NCBI RefSeq assembly: GCF_900117415.1
Contig: NZ_FPEI01000005.1
Span: 1,116,001 to 1,180,000, forward strand
Direction of reading: 5' to 3'
Source of the DNA: Hyphomicrobium sp. CS1BSMeth3
GTDB taxonomy: Bacteria > Pseudomonadota > Alphaproteobacteria > Rhizobiales > Hyphomicrobiaceae
DNA: 64,000 nucleotides
Below, one piece after another: positions 17,954 to 26,555 of this stretch; the first letter of the stretch is position 1; each line of letters starts with the position of its first letter. Both the position numbers and the translations under genes were made by a program. The notes under the pieces are model-generated. The model was not told the origin of the DNA, searched no databases, and saw only the letters and a program-made list of their open reading frames with translations.

Positions 17954-19912
17954 CTATGATGGCGCAGAGTCCGGTGTGCGCATCGAGCGGAATTTGAGTA
18001 CCGTGCCGACGGCTGCAAGAACTGCGAAGCCGGCGAGATCAGCCATCGCCGCCGGATAGAACAGCAGCAGCCCCGCGATCACGAGAGCGGCGCGCTCCCA
18101 GAGGCGCACGGCAGTCCAGAGCCATCCGCCCACGCCGGCGCCGATCGCCACGACCGCCAGCAAGGCTGTCGTGTTGGTCCAGATGATGTTCTCCCACGAT
18201 CCCTCGAGCAGAAGTCCAAGTCCGTCAGGGCTGAGGGTGAACATGAACGGGACCACGAAGCACGGCAACGTGTAGAGCCACGTGATCATCGTCGTACGCC
18301 ACGGATTGCCGCCCGTGAGCGCCGCCGCCGCCATGGGCGCCAGTGCGACCGGCGGAGAGACCTCCGACAGCAGCGCGTAGTAGAAGACGAACATGTGCGC
18401 GGCGACATCGGGGACGCCGAGCTTCGTCATGGCCGGAACCGTAATGACAGCCGCGACGACGTAGGAGGCCGTGATCGGCATCGCCAGGCCGATCACCATG
18501 AGAATGATGGCGGTCAGAATCAGCGTGATGACGAGGCTGCCACCTGCGAGGCCGAGGATGATGTCGGAGAATTTGAAACCGAGGCCGGTCAGGTTCACCG
18601 CTCCGACGAGCATGCCCGCCGCCGCACATATTGCCGCCACCGATAGCACCTCGCGCCCCGCATGATAGAGCGAGGTCACGGCGCGACCGGGCGTCAATCG
18701 GGTATCGGCGCGAAGATAAGAGAATGCCGCCGCTGCCACGATCGACCAGAGAATTGCGTACACGGTGGAGAAACCGACCACCATGAGGATGACGACGACG
18801 AAAAGCGAGGACAGGTGGAACCAGTACTTCTTCATCAGGTTCCACGCCGTATCTGGCGGCGTGTAGTCGATCCGGACACCCGCGACCTGCTGGCGGCGTG
18901 AGTCGGCTTCGATCATCACGAAGATGGCCACGTAGTAGAGGATCGTGGGCATCAGGGCCATCTTGATGACGGTCAGGTACGGTACGTTCAGCATCTCGGC
19001 GATGAGGAACGAGGCCGCGCCCATGACCGGCGGAGAGAGCACCGCGCCGATGCCGCCGGCGGCGAACAGCGCGCCGGCACGGTCCGGGCTGTAGCCCGCC
19101 TTTTTGAGCATCGGGTAGGCAACGGCACCGACGGTCAACGTCGTCGCCGTGCCGCTGCCGGATGGGCCGCCGAGCAGAAATGACGACAGGATCACCGAGC
19201 GCGTGACGCCGACCGTCGTCTTTCCCCGCGTCAATGCGAATGCAAAATCGAGGAAGAAGCGACCAGCGCCTGTCTGCTCAAGGATGGCGCCGTAGATCAC
19301 GAAGAGCGTGATGAGCGTCACCGACACATCGAGCGGCACGCCGAATATGCCGTCCTGCGTGATGAAGAGATGGCCGATCAGCCTAACGATGCTGTAGCCG
19401 CGGTGTCCCCAGGGCGGCGGCAGATAGTTGCCGAAAAGGGCATAGGCGAGCACAGCCAGGATCACGATCACCAGCGGCCAGCCGACCGTGCGGCGGCATG
19501 CCTCCAGTGTCAGGACCATGATCGCGCCGCCGAAGAAGAGATCCCAGTTCGTCGGGATCACTGCCCGGTTCACGAAGTCGTCCAGATCGATGTGGACGTA
19601 CGCCAACCCGGCGACGGCTATGCCAATGCAGATCCAGTCGAGGATCGATGGCTGCGTCTTGCTCCTCGATCCGGCCGGGAAGAGCCAGAAGATCCCGGCC
19701 AGAACGAGGCCCAGATGGACCATGCGGAACGTGTACGACTGCACCAGGTAGATGGTGCCGTACAGTGTCCACACAGCGACGAGCACACAGATGATTTGGA
19801 GCACACGGAAGCTCCACCCGTGCAGAACGCGCACGGGGGCCTCCTCCATGATGGGAGATACCGGAGCTGCGGCAGCACCGGCTTGCTCGGATTTGATGTC
19901 GGAGTTCTGCAT
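17954..19912 (-). CDS. TRAP transporter fused permease (4TM + 12TM), TAXI type
   Basis: A 652-residue inner-membrane protein combining the small (DctQ-like) and large (DctM-like) TRAP subunits, as is usual for TAXI-type TRAP systems. The DctM part shows LLGGPSGSGTATTLTVGAVA and AAGGIGAVLSPPVMGAASF, the conserved glycine-rich loops of this family. It imports a small organic acid driven by an ion gradient, together with the TAXI binding protein encoded four bases upstream. The fusion is normal for the family. The substrate is unknown. Confidence 0.92.
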   Translation of the reverse strand: MQNSDIKSEQAGAAAAPVSPIMEEAPVRVLHGWSFRVLQIICVLVAVWTLYGTIYLVQSYTFRMVHLGLVLAGIFWLFPAGSRSKTQPSILDWICIGIAVAGLAYVHIDLDDFVNRAVIPTNWDLFFGGAIMVLTLEACRRTVGWPLVIVILAVLAYALFGNYLPPPWGHRGYSIVRLIGHLFITQDGIFGVPLDVSVTLITLFVIYGAILEQTGAGRFFLDFAFALTRGKTTVGVTRSVILSSFLLGGPSGSGTATTLTVGAVAYPMLKKAGYSPDRAGALFAAGGIGAVLSPPVMGAASFLIAEMLNVPYLTVIKMALMPTILYYVAIFVMIEADSRRQQVAGVRIDYTPPDTAWNLMKKYWFHLSSLFVVVILMVVGFSTVYAILWSIVAAAAFSYLRADTRLTPGRAVTSLYHAGREVLSVAAICAAAGMLVGAVNLTGLGFKFSDIILGLAGGSLVITLILTAIILMVIGLAMPITASYVVAAVITVPAMTKLGVPDVAAHMFVFYYALLSEVSPPVALAPMAAAALTGGNPWRTTMITWLYTLPCFVVPFMFTLSPDGLGLLLEGSWENIIWTNTTALLAVVAIGAGVGGWLWTAVRLWERAALVIAGLLLFYPAAMADLAGFAVLAAVGTVLKFRSMRTPDSAPS

Positions 19913-19916
19913 CGGG

Positions 19917-20894
19917 CTACTTCAGCAAGCCTTTTTCCTTGAAGTAGCGCGCTGCGCCGCTATGCAGCGGCACTGGCGTATTGGCGGCGGTCTCGAGCTT
20001 GATGTTCCGCGCTTCCGGATGGATCTTTGCCAACTCGTCCAGGTTTTCCATCAGGAGCTTCGTGATCTGGTAGACGAGGTCTTCTGGCAGATCCTGGCGG
20101 ACAAAGAGGCTGTTTCCACCGCCGACCATCGGTACTTCCGCGCTCTGGCCCTTGTAGGTGCCCTTGGGAAGCGTGAGCTTGAAGTAGACAGAGCTACCCC
20201 AGTCGTTCTGCAGACCGCCAACGGCGGCCGACGTGTCGAGGAACTTGATCGTCGTGCCTGGCGTGTTCGCTATGTCTTCCCAGGCCGGCTGCCTCTGTCC
20301 GGCAGTATGCAGCAGGGCATCGATGCGGCGGTCCTTCAGCGCTTCCGCGGCCTGCTGCGGTGGCAGACGCTCACGCTTGATGTCGCTCAGCCCGAGGCCG
20401 GCCGCTTTCAGGATATTGAGCGCGTCGAGCTCGCTGCCGCTGCCGGGATTGGACGTTGAGACGCGCTTGCCCTTGAGGTCGGCCAGCGTGTTGATGCCGG
20501 TTCCCTCGACGGTCACGGCCCAAAGGTACTGCGGATAGATATTGACGAGACCGGCGACCGGATACTTCGTCCCCTTGAAGGGGCCGTCGCCCTTCACGCC
20601 CTGGACGATCGCGACGCTGGTTCCGAAGCCGATGTCGGCCTGCTTGGTGCCGACGAGGCGCATGTTGTCCACTGACGCATTGGTCGTCTCGGCCGTGACG
20701 TCGACGCCATTGAGCTTCTCGCGAAGCAGCTTGGCCATGCCGCCGCCCAGCACATGGTAGATGCCGCCGATGGCGCCGGTGGCAATGCTGATGCGATCGA
20801 CCTTCGCTGCGCTCTGCGCCCAGGATGCAGTGCTGAAGGAGCAGGCCAGAGCCAGCCCCACAGCAGTGAACTTCGCTAATGCACCTAGTTTCAT
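19917..20894 (-). CDS. TAXI-family TRAP substrate-binding protein
   Basis: A 325-residue exported protein with signal peptide MKLGALAKFTAVGLALACSF and cleavage near SWAQSA. The hallmark of TAXI proteins, here IATGAIGGIYHVLGGGMAKLL, follows at once, then ETTNASVDNMRLVGTKQADIGF. The ATG at 20894 has GGGAGG upstream; the longer in-frame start would bury the signal peptide. Some TAXI proteins bind glutamate, 2-oxoglutarate or other acids; this ligand cannot be assigned. Confidence 0.92.
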   Translation of the reverse strand: MKLGALAKFTAVGLALACSFSTASWAQSAAKVDRISIATGAIGGIYHVLGGGMAKLLREKLNGVDVTAETTNASVDNMRLVGTKQADIGFGTSVAIVQGVKGDGPFKGTKYPVAGLVNIYPQYLWAVTVEGTGINTLADLKGKRVSTSNPGSGSELDALNILKAAGLGLSDIKRERLPPQQAAEALKDRRIDALLHTAGQRQPAWEDIANTPGTTIKFLDTSAAVGGLQNDWGSSVYFKLTLPKGTYKGQSAEVPMVGGGNSLFVRQDLPEDLVYQITKLLMENLDELAKIHPEARNIKLETAANTPVPLHSGAARYFKEKGLLK

Positions 20895-21016
20895 TGTTTT
20901 TCCTCCCGGTCGTTGGATTGTTGGTGTTGGTTTTATTGTCGGTGTCCGGCCGCGTATGAAGCAATCCTGCGGGCACGCCGATGTAGGCTGCACCCGACAA
21001 GCTCTACGCGACTGCC

Positions 21017-22132
21017 TTAGGCAACCGCTGGCAATCTGTCCGCAATTCGTCCCTCGAAGTACGGCATGACTTTCTGGCTGAAGATGCGCGCCGCTTCTGC
21101 GTGCGGGTAGCCCGACAGGCAGAAGGTGGTGCAGCCGGCATCAACGAACTCCTGGATGGTCGCGGCCACCTGCCGAGGATCGCCCACGATCGCAATGCCC
21201 GCGCCGACGCGCACCGTGGAGATGCCGGCCCAAAGGTGGGGATGGATCCTCATGTCGTCGCCGGACTCATCGAGGAGCTGCCAGACGCGCCGATTGGCAT
21301 CCGACGTCTTCTTGATGTCCTCGAAAGCGGCCGCCCCCGTGCGCATGTTCACGAAGTTGAACTTTCCCGCGCCTTTGATGAGGCGATGCGCTTCGTGCCA
21401 GGCCTCTTCCTCTGTATCGCGGCAGATGACCTGCAGGCGCATGCCGAAATTGATCACGTCCTCGCGCCCGTACTTGGCCGCGAGCGCGCGCATTTCCTTG
21501 ACCTTCTCTGCAATGACCGTCGGCTTGTCGCCCCAGAACAGGTGGACCGTCGAGTGCTTCGCGGAGATCTCGGCGGCTTGTGGCGAACCGCCGCCGAGAA
21601 AGAACGGCGGGTGCGGCTTCTGGAACGGCTTCGGCTCGATGACCTGGTTCACCTTGTAGTGCTTGCCTTCGAAGGCTATGGGCTCGCTCGATTGCCAGAG
21701 CCGCTTCATGATCTCGACTTCCTCGTCCATCTTCTCGTAGCGGACGATCTTGTCATCGAAGACGCCATCGGCGACGGCATCGGCATCATTGAGGCCGGCA
21801 ATGAGATTGATGCACAACCGACCATTCGACATTTGATCGAGCGTCGCGAACATGCGCGCGGCCAAGGTCGGGTTCATGTAGCCCGCACGAAGCGCGATCA
21901 GCGGCATGACGTTGCGCGTCTTGGCAACGTAATAGGAGGCGAGCACGGTCGCTTCCCAGCATGTCGTGTTCACGGGAATGAGCATGTACTTGAAGCCGCC
22001 GTTGTCGACGACGTTCACGATCTCATCGAAGACGGCGCGGCTCGATGGAATGCGATCTTTGGAGCTGCCGAGGGCGCTGGCATCACCACTCGAGGGAAGG
22101 AACCAGCCAAACGTCAGATCATCCCTCGCCAT
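21017..22132 (-). CDS. LLM-class flavin-dependent monooxygenase, SsuD-like
   Basis: A 371-residue TIM-barrel protein of the bacterial luciferase family, closest by its motifs to alkanesulfonate monooxygenase SsuD (about 380 residues). It has FGWFLPSSGD, QMSNGRLCINLIAGLNDADA, YEKMDEEVEIMKRLW, PPFFLGGGSPQAAE and GYPHAEAARIF. Such enzymes use reduced FMN and O2 to cleave a C-S bond or oxidise other small molecules. The start at 22132 has AAGGAG upstream. A TTCC-N7-GGAA palindrome lies in its promoter region. The flavin reductase partner is not in the window. Exact substrate is uncertain. Confidence 0.85.
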   Translation of the reverse strand: MARDDLTFGWFLPSSGDASALGSSKDRIPSSRAVFDEIVNVVDNGGFKYMLIPVNTTCWEATVLASYYVAKTRNVMPLIALRAGYMNPTLAARMFATLDQMSNGRLCINLIAGLNDADAVADGVFDDKIVRYEKMDEEVEIMKRLWQSSEPIAFEGKHYKVNQVIEPKPFQKPHPPFFLGGGSPQAAEISAKHSTVHLFWGDKPTVIAEKVKEMRALAAKYGREDVINFGMRLQVICRDTEEEAWHEAHRLIKGAGKFNFVNMRTGAAAFEDIKKTSDANRRVWQLLDESGDDMRIHPHLWAGISTVRVGAGIAIVGDPRQVAATIQEFVDAGCTTFCLSGYPHAEAARIFSQKVMPYFEGRIADRLPAVA

Positions 22133-22276
22133 CTCGCGCTCCTTGCACGTTCGATCCCCGATGTTGGTTTCTTGTAATTTGAGACGAACGGTATTGAGCA
22201 GCGAGCCCTTGTGCAATCCCCTGCCGCCTGCGATTTTGAGGGAGCCATGCGCAAAAAGTCGACCTTCGCGCTGTCA

Positions 22277-22293
22277 GTTCCACGTGGCGGAAT
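22277..22293. promoter_or_regulatory. Palindromic operator-like site GTTCCA-N5-CGGAAT (second copy)
   Basis: GTTCCACGTGGCGGAAT lies between the divergent SsuD-like and BKACE genes, about 145 bases from each start. It has the same TTCC-N7-GGAA core as the sites at 14111 and 22392. Confidence 0.45.
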
Positions 22294-22391
22294 GACGGGC
22301 TCTCCGCTTGCTCATCGCATTTCTTGCGTGGCGCGCAGCTTGACATGGCTTTCACAGCTTTCCTAACGTTGGCTGGAAAATGAGACTGATC

Positions 22392-22408
22392 GTTCCATTA
22401 AATGGAAT
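22392..22408. promoter_or_regulatory. Palindromic operator-like site GTTCCA-N5-TGGAAT (third copy)
   Basis: GTTCCATTAAATGGAAT is a near-perfect palindrome ending 15 bases before the BKACE start, immediately upstream of its ribosome binding site, where a repressor would block transcription. It shares the TTCC-N7-GGAA core with two other sites in the window. Confidence 0.5.
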
Positions 22409-22423
22409 GCCGAGGAGGAGGAC

Positions 22424-23314
22424 GTGGCCATGAAGCCGACCATACTTACCTGCGCCGTCACGGGGACCTTTCCGACCCGCGCACACAATCCGGCCCTCCC
22501 GGTCACGCCTCAGGAGATCGCGGACTCGTGCATCGGTGCGGCTAAAGCCGGGGCCGCCATCTGCCACATTCATGTGCGCGATCCGCAGAGCGGCGTGCCG
22601 AGCATGAAGCTCGAGTACTACCGCGAAGTCATGCAGCGCATTCGTGCGAGCGGCACGGACCTCATCATCAATCTGACGACAGGGCCGGGCGGGCGCTTCA
22701 TCCCGAGCGATGACGAACCGGCCAAAGCCGCACCCGGCACGCTTCTGACGACGCCGGAGATCCGAACCGAGCATGTTGTCGAGCTGAAGCCGGAAATTTG
22801 CACGCTCGATCTCAACACCATGTGGTTCGGTGGCGGCGCGGTGATCAACACGCCGCGCAATCTCAGGGTCATGGCGGAGCGCATGTATGCCGCTGGCGTG
22901 AAGCCCGAGATCGAGGCCTTCGATACCGGCGACCTCGTGATGGCGCAGGATCTCATTGCGGACGGCACGATCAAGCTCCCGGCGCTCTTCCAGATCGTGA
23001 CGGGCGTGAAGTACGGAATGCCGTCGACGCCGGAGACCATGCAGCTCGCCAAGTCACTGCTGCCGAAGGATTGCGAGTGGGCCGCTTTCGGGGCCGGGCG
23101 TCACGCCTTCACCATGCTGGCTCAGGCGTTCATCCTCGGTGGACATTGCCGCATCGGCATGGAGGACACGGTGCATCTTTCCCGTGGCGTTCCGGCGCCG
23201 AGCAATGCCGCTCTCGTCGAGAAGGGAGTGACCATCATCGAAAACCTCGGCGGCAAGATCGCGACCGTCGAGGAAGCGCGCAGCATCCTGCAGCTCAAGC
23301 CGCGGAAGGCCTAA
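22424..23314 (+). CDS. BKACE family protein (DUF849), beta-keto acid cleavage enzyme
   Basis: A 296-residue TIM-barrel enzyme of the family founded by 3-keto-5-aminohexanoate cleavage enzyme (Kce). These Zn-dependent enzymes condense a beta-keto acid with acetyl-CoA to give acetoacetate and a new CoA ester. The metal-binding HIH is seen in AAICHIHVRDPQSG. The C-terminal GHCRIGMEDTVHLSRG matches the family 'vG-ED' block. The GTG at 22424 follows GAGGAGGAG by three bases; an ATG two codons later is equally possible. A palindromic operator lies just upstream. Substrate is not predictable. Confidence 0.92.
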   Translation: MAMKPTILTCAVTGTFPTRAHNPALPVTPQEIADSCIGAAKAGAAICHIHVRDPQSGVPSMKLEYYREVMQRIRASGTDLIINLTTGPGGRFIPSDDEPAKAAPGTLLTTPEIRTEHVVELKPEICTLDLNTMWFGGGAVINTPRNLRVMAERMYAAGVKPEIEAFDTGDLVMAQDLIADGTIKLPALFQIVTGVKYGMPSTPETMQLAKSLLPKDCEWAAFGAGRHAFTMLAQAFILGGHCRIGMEDTVHLSRGVPAPSNAALVEKGVTIIENLGGKIATVEEARSILQLKPRKA

Positions 23315-23318
23315 CAGG

Positions 23319-24770
23319 TCAATTGATCCCGAACCGGAATGCTCTGATGGTGGGCCGCGCCGCCAGCCCTTTGACGAGGGCCAGCAGAGGCGTGTCCATC
23401 AGCGGGTAGTCCGTGGCTATGGGGCCTGCATCCTTTAGCGCACGATACTGCGTGTCGTCATAGAAGGCCGCGAGCAGGAGATCATCGTCCGAGGCAAACG
23501 GCCCTCGCATCTTGCGGATGCGGTCGAGCGCTGGCGGGAGCAGCGCTCCGGGCCGCTCCTTGATCGGCGGAGCACCGCGCGTGATCTTGTCGTAAAGGTT
23601 CTGGTCGATCGGCCCCGCGATCTCGCCGTAGCCGCCGCGGACATAGAGACGCACCTCGTCGGGTACGGTGTCGTAGCGGGCATGACCCTTGTCGCGGCCG
23701 ACCACGTTCAACACGGCCTGCGTGACGATGAATTGCGCAAAGGGGCTCACGACAATCGGATAGCCGAGATCTTCGCGAACGTGCCACGCCTCCTCCAGGA
23801 TCTCCTCCAGGCGGTCGCGCAGTCCCATGGTCTCGAGCTGGTAGGCGAGGTTCGAGACCATGCCGCCGGGGCATTGATGCTGGAAATGGAACTCGTCGTA
23901 CTCGTTGGGCGTGCCGACGGGCTTGTCCTCCTGCTTTGCAATCGCGGCGAGGCGCTCCGCCACCTCCTTGATGGCCGCGAGATCGATGCGCACATCGTGC
24001 CCACGCCGGCGCAGGTTGGCGACGACGCGCTCCGTCGGTGCGTGTGAGACCCCATTCGCGAGCGTCGAGGTCGCGGTGTGCACGACATCCACGCCGTGCT
24101 TGACGGCCTGCAGCAAAACATAGGGCGCCAGGCCCGAATTGCAGTGCGTGTGGAGCTGCAGGGGGCGATCTCCCAACACCTTCTTCACGGCAGGCACGAG
24201 CGTCGCGACGCGCTCGGGCGTCAACAGGCCGCTGGCGTCCTTGAGGAACACGGCATCAACGCCGAGCCTGACGAGGTCCCGCGCCTTGCGAACGTAGTAG
24301 TCGTCCGTGTGCACGGGGCTGAACGTGAAGACGAGGCCGCCGGCGACGTACATGCCATGCCGCTTTCCGGCTTTGATCGGGATCTCCAGGTTGCGCATGT
24401 CGTTCAGCGCGTCGTAGGGCGTGTGATAGCGCATGCCGTTTGCAGCGAAGCGCTCCGCCGCCAGCTCGACGATGTCGTCGGCAAAAAACTCGAAGGTGAA
24501 AAGGCTCTGCCCGCGCGTATGTATGATGAGCGGCGTCTGCTTCACCCATGACGACAGGAGACGCATCCTCTCCCACGGATCCTCCCGCAGGTAGCGGACG
24601 CAGACGTCAAAGACGGCGCCGCCGACGAGATCGATGGCCTCGAAGCCGGCCCGGTCGAGGCGAGGCGCCACGTCACGCATCATGGCCGTCGTCATGCGCG
24701 TCGCCCACAAGCACTGATGAGCGTCGCGAAGCGTCACGTCGATAAGCTTGATGGTCCTGCGATCAATCAT
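23319..24770 (-). CDS. Carboxyltransferase-domain protein (oxaloacetate decarboxylase alpha / pyruvate carboxylase subunit B-like) without biotinyl domain
   Basis: A 483-residue HMGL-like TIM-barrel protein. It opens with IKLIDVTLRDAHQCLWATRM, followed by GGAVFDVCVRYLREDPWERM, FLKDASGLLTP and LQLHTHCNSGLAPYVLLQAV. These correspond to the metal-binding Asp, catalytic Lys and HxH residues of the carboxyltransferase domain. The C-terminal half resembles the conserved carboxylase region. The usual C-terminal biotin-carrier domain (AMKM motif, total near 590 residues) is absent and no carrier gene is adjacent. It ends convergently four bases from the BKACE gene. Function may be decarboxylation or aldol-type cleavage rather than biotin-dependent transfer. 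Confidence 0.8.
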   Translation of the reverse strand: MIDRRTIKLIDVTLRDAHQCLWATRMTTAMMRDVAPRLDRAGFEAIDLVGGAVFDVCVRYLREDPWERMRLLSSWVKQTPLIIHTRGQSLFTFEFFADDIVELAAERFAANGMRYHTPYDALNDMRNLEIPIKAGKRHGMYVAGGLVFTFSPVHTDDYYVRKARDLVRLGVDAVFLKDASGLLTPERVATLVPAVKKVLGDRPLQLHTHCNSGLAPYVLLQAVKHGVDVVHTATSTLANGVSHAPTERVVANLRRRGHDVRIDLAAIKEVAERLAAIAKQEDKPVGTPNEYDEFHFQHQCPGGMVSNLAYQLETMGLRDRLEEILEEAWHVREDLGYPIVVSPFAQFIVTQAVLNVVGRDKGHARYDTVPDEVRLYVRGGYGEIAGPIDQNLYDKITRGAPPIKERPGALLPPALDRIRKMRGPFASDDDLLLAAFYDDTQYRALKDAGPIATDYPLMDTPLLALVKGLAARPTIRAFRFGIN

Positions 24771-24903
24771 GAGGTGACCTGCTTTGGCGATGGGCGGCAT
24801 TCGTCCGCGTGGCGGTGCGGATGATCGACAATCTTCGGCGAAGAAACGCGCACGTCAAGAAACAAGACATAACGTCTCATTTTTGATAGGTCTTGAGGTG
24901 TGA

Positions 24904-25704
24904 GTGGCGACGCAGAGAGATGAGGCCGAGATGCTGGCCGGAGCAGATCCATATTTCACTGTTGCGGAGCACAATATTCTCGTGGCGGGCGGCGCGGGCG
25001 GCCTCGGCGCACCTTTGGCCCGCGCGCTCTCGGCACGTGCCGCTCGTATCGCCATTGCGGACGTCGACCCGGTGCGGGCGGCGGCACTCGCGGATGAGAT
25101 TAAGGCTGCAGGAGGAGAGGCGCTTGCCGTATCTCTCGACGTGGTGGAGCAGGCATCCTGCACTGCCGCCGTCGATGCCGCGGTGCAGCAGTGGGGGCGT
25201 CTGGATGGTCTCGTCAATGCCAGCGGCATCTACAGAGTGGCGCCGGCGCTCGAGCTGGCGGACGCCGAGTGGGAGCGGACGCTCGACATCAATGTGAGCG
25301 GGGCCTTCCGGCTTGCGCGGGCGGCAGGCAAGGTGATGATCGAGCAACAGCACGGCTCGATCATCTCGCTGGCATCCGTATCAAGTGCGGTGGCGAACCC
25401 AAACTATGCCGCGTACGCGGCCAGCAAGGCGGCGGTTGCACACGTGACCCGCGTGCTTGCCGTGGAATGGGCGCGGCATGGCGTACGCGTCAATGCCATC
25501 GGCCCGGCGGTCACACCCACACCCTTGGCAGCGCCGATCCTCGCCGATGAAGCCACGCGCAGCTCGGCGCTCGCGCGAATTCCGATGGGACGCTTCGGGA
25601 CGCCCGACGATCTGGTGGCAGCGACAATATTCCTGCTGTCGCCTGGGAGCGCCTTCGTGACCGGGCAGACGCTCTACGTTGATGGTGGCCGCACAATTAG
25701 CTGA
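24904..25704 (+). CDS. SDR-family NAD(P)-dependent oxidoreductase
   Basis: A 266-residue classical short-chain dehydrogenase/reductase. It has a nucleotide-binding GGAGGLG motif, Asp in IADVD (favouring NAD), NASG, catalytic Ser in ISLASVSS and YxxxK in YAAYAASKAAV, and ends FVTGQTLYVDGG. The reading frame opens with GTG at 24904; an ATG at 24931 with GAGGCCGAG upstream is a good alternative. It is divergent from the carboxyltransferase-like gene and may belong to the same catabolic region. Confidence 0.9.
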   Translation: MATQRDEAEMLAGADPYFTVAEHNILVAGGAGGLGAPLARALSARAARIAIADVDPVRAAALADEIKAAGGEALAVSLDVVEQASCTAAVDAAVQQWGRLDGLVNASGIYRVAPALELADAEWERTLDINVSGAFRLARAAGKVMIEQQHGSIISLASVSSAVANPNYAAYAASKAAVAHVTRVLAVEWARHGVRVNAIGPAVTPTPLAAPILADEATRSSALARIPMGRFGTPDDLVAATIFLLSPGSAFVTGQTLYVDGGRTIS

Positions 25705-25806
25705 CGGCGGATGGCCTTAGTGGCAGGTCCGATGCCGAGGGACGCTTGAGCCCGCAGTCCCCCGGACCGGAATAGTCCTCCAAGGCTCTCCACCGTGACT
25801 GCCGGG

Positions 25807-26241
25807 CTATCTCAGCGAGATCGCGAGGCCGCTCAGATCGGCGTTCGCCATGAGCCCGACCTGGCGACCTGAGAGCTCCAGCACGGCGCCTTTCTGGTTG
25901 GTCAGGATGATCGCGCGGGCGCCCCGGCCGACAGCAAGGCCTGCGCCCGCCGCGCCATAGACGCCGGCGACATCAGACGGCCGCCGGATGTTCCTGACGT
26001 AGCCCCTGAGGACGGTCTTCGAGCCGCCAAACACGAGGCCGTAGTCGATCCCGCCAACCGACAGCGGGTAGCGCCTGCCCTGGAAGTAGAGCGTGCCGCC
26101 ACCGCCCGAGCCACCGATGATCCACCCCGCCTTGTAGATCGTGAGCGTCACACCGCCGCTCTCGGCGAGGCTGGCGCGCGACATTCCGACGATGGCAACC
26201 AGCGCGATGAGCGCCGTGCGAAGGACTGATGAAATCCTCAT
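25807..26241 (-). CDS. Exported glycine-rich protein of unknown function
   Basis: A 144-residue protein with a signal peptide (MRISSVLRTALIALVAIVGM, cleavage near SLAES). The mature part is one compact domain: LTIYKAGWIIGGSGGGGTLY, RRYPLSVGGIDYG, and a run with YVRNIRRPSDVAGVYGAAGA. I recall uncharacterised exported proteins of this pattern in proteobacteria; no function is known to me. The start at 26241 is preferred because earlier in-frame starts would precede the signal peptide with 72 unrelated residues. Confidence 0.75.
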   Translation of the reverse strand: MRISSVLRTALIALVAIVGMSRASLAESGGVTLTIYKAGWIIGGSGGGGTLYFQGRRYPLSVGGIDYGLVFGGSKTVLRGYVRNIRRPSDVAGVYGAAGAGLAVGRGARAIILTNQKGAVLELSGRQVGLMANADLSGLAISLR

Positions 26242-26555
26242 GGAGCACCTTTCCCTGGAAGGTTCACTGCTGGCGGCGACGCAGAGCGAATCGCACGCGC
26301 TATTTAGCCCCTTGTTTGGGGAGACAAGATGTTCGCGATGATTGCCGAGGCGGACGTGTGCTTTTGACGCATCAGGGGAAGAGGCTCCTGCTGGCGCAGC
26401 GCTTCCGCAATCATCGTGCCCCCTAGGCAACGGCGGAAATACAAAGCTGGAAACCAAGGAGAAAACCGCCCGCTATCCTAGCCCGTGCCTTGCGAATAAT
26501 GATCAAATAGTATTGTCGGAATACTTGGCACGAATTCGCTATTTGGAGTGGGGCT
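26242..26555. other. Divergent intergenic region, no gene seen
   Basis: A 314-base region between two exported-protein genes. It contains an AT-rich patch near 26495-26555 that may hold the promoter of the DUF3829 gene. A small imperfect inverted repeat (CCCCTTGTTTGGGG, about 26310) is visible. I see no coding sequence. Confidence 0.35.
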
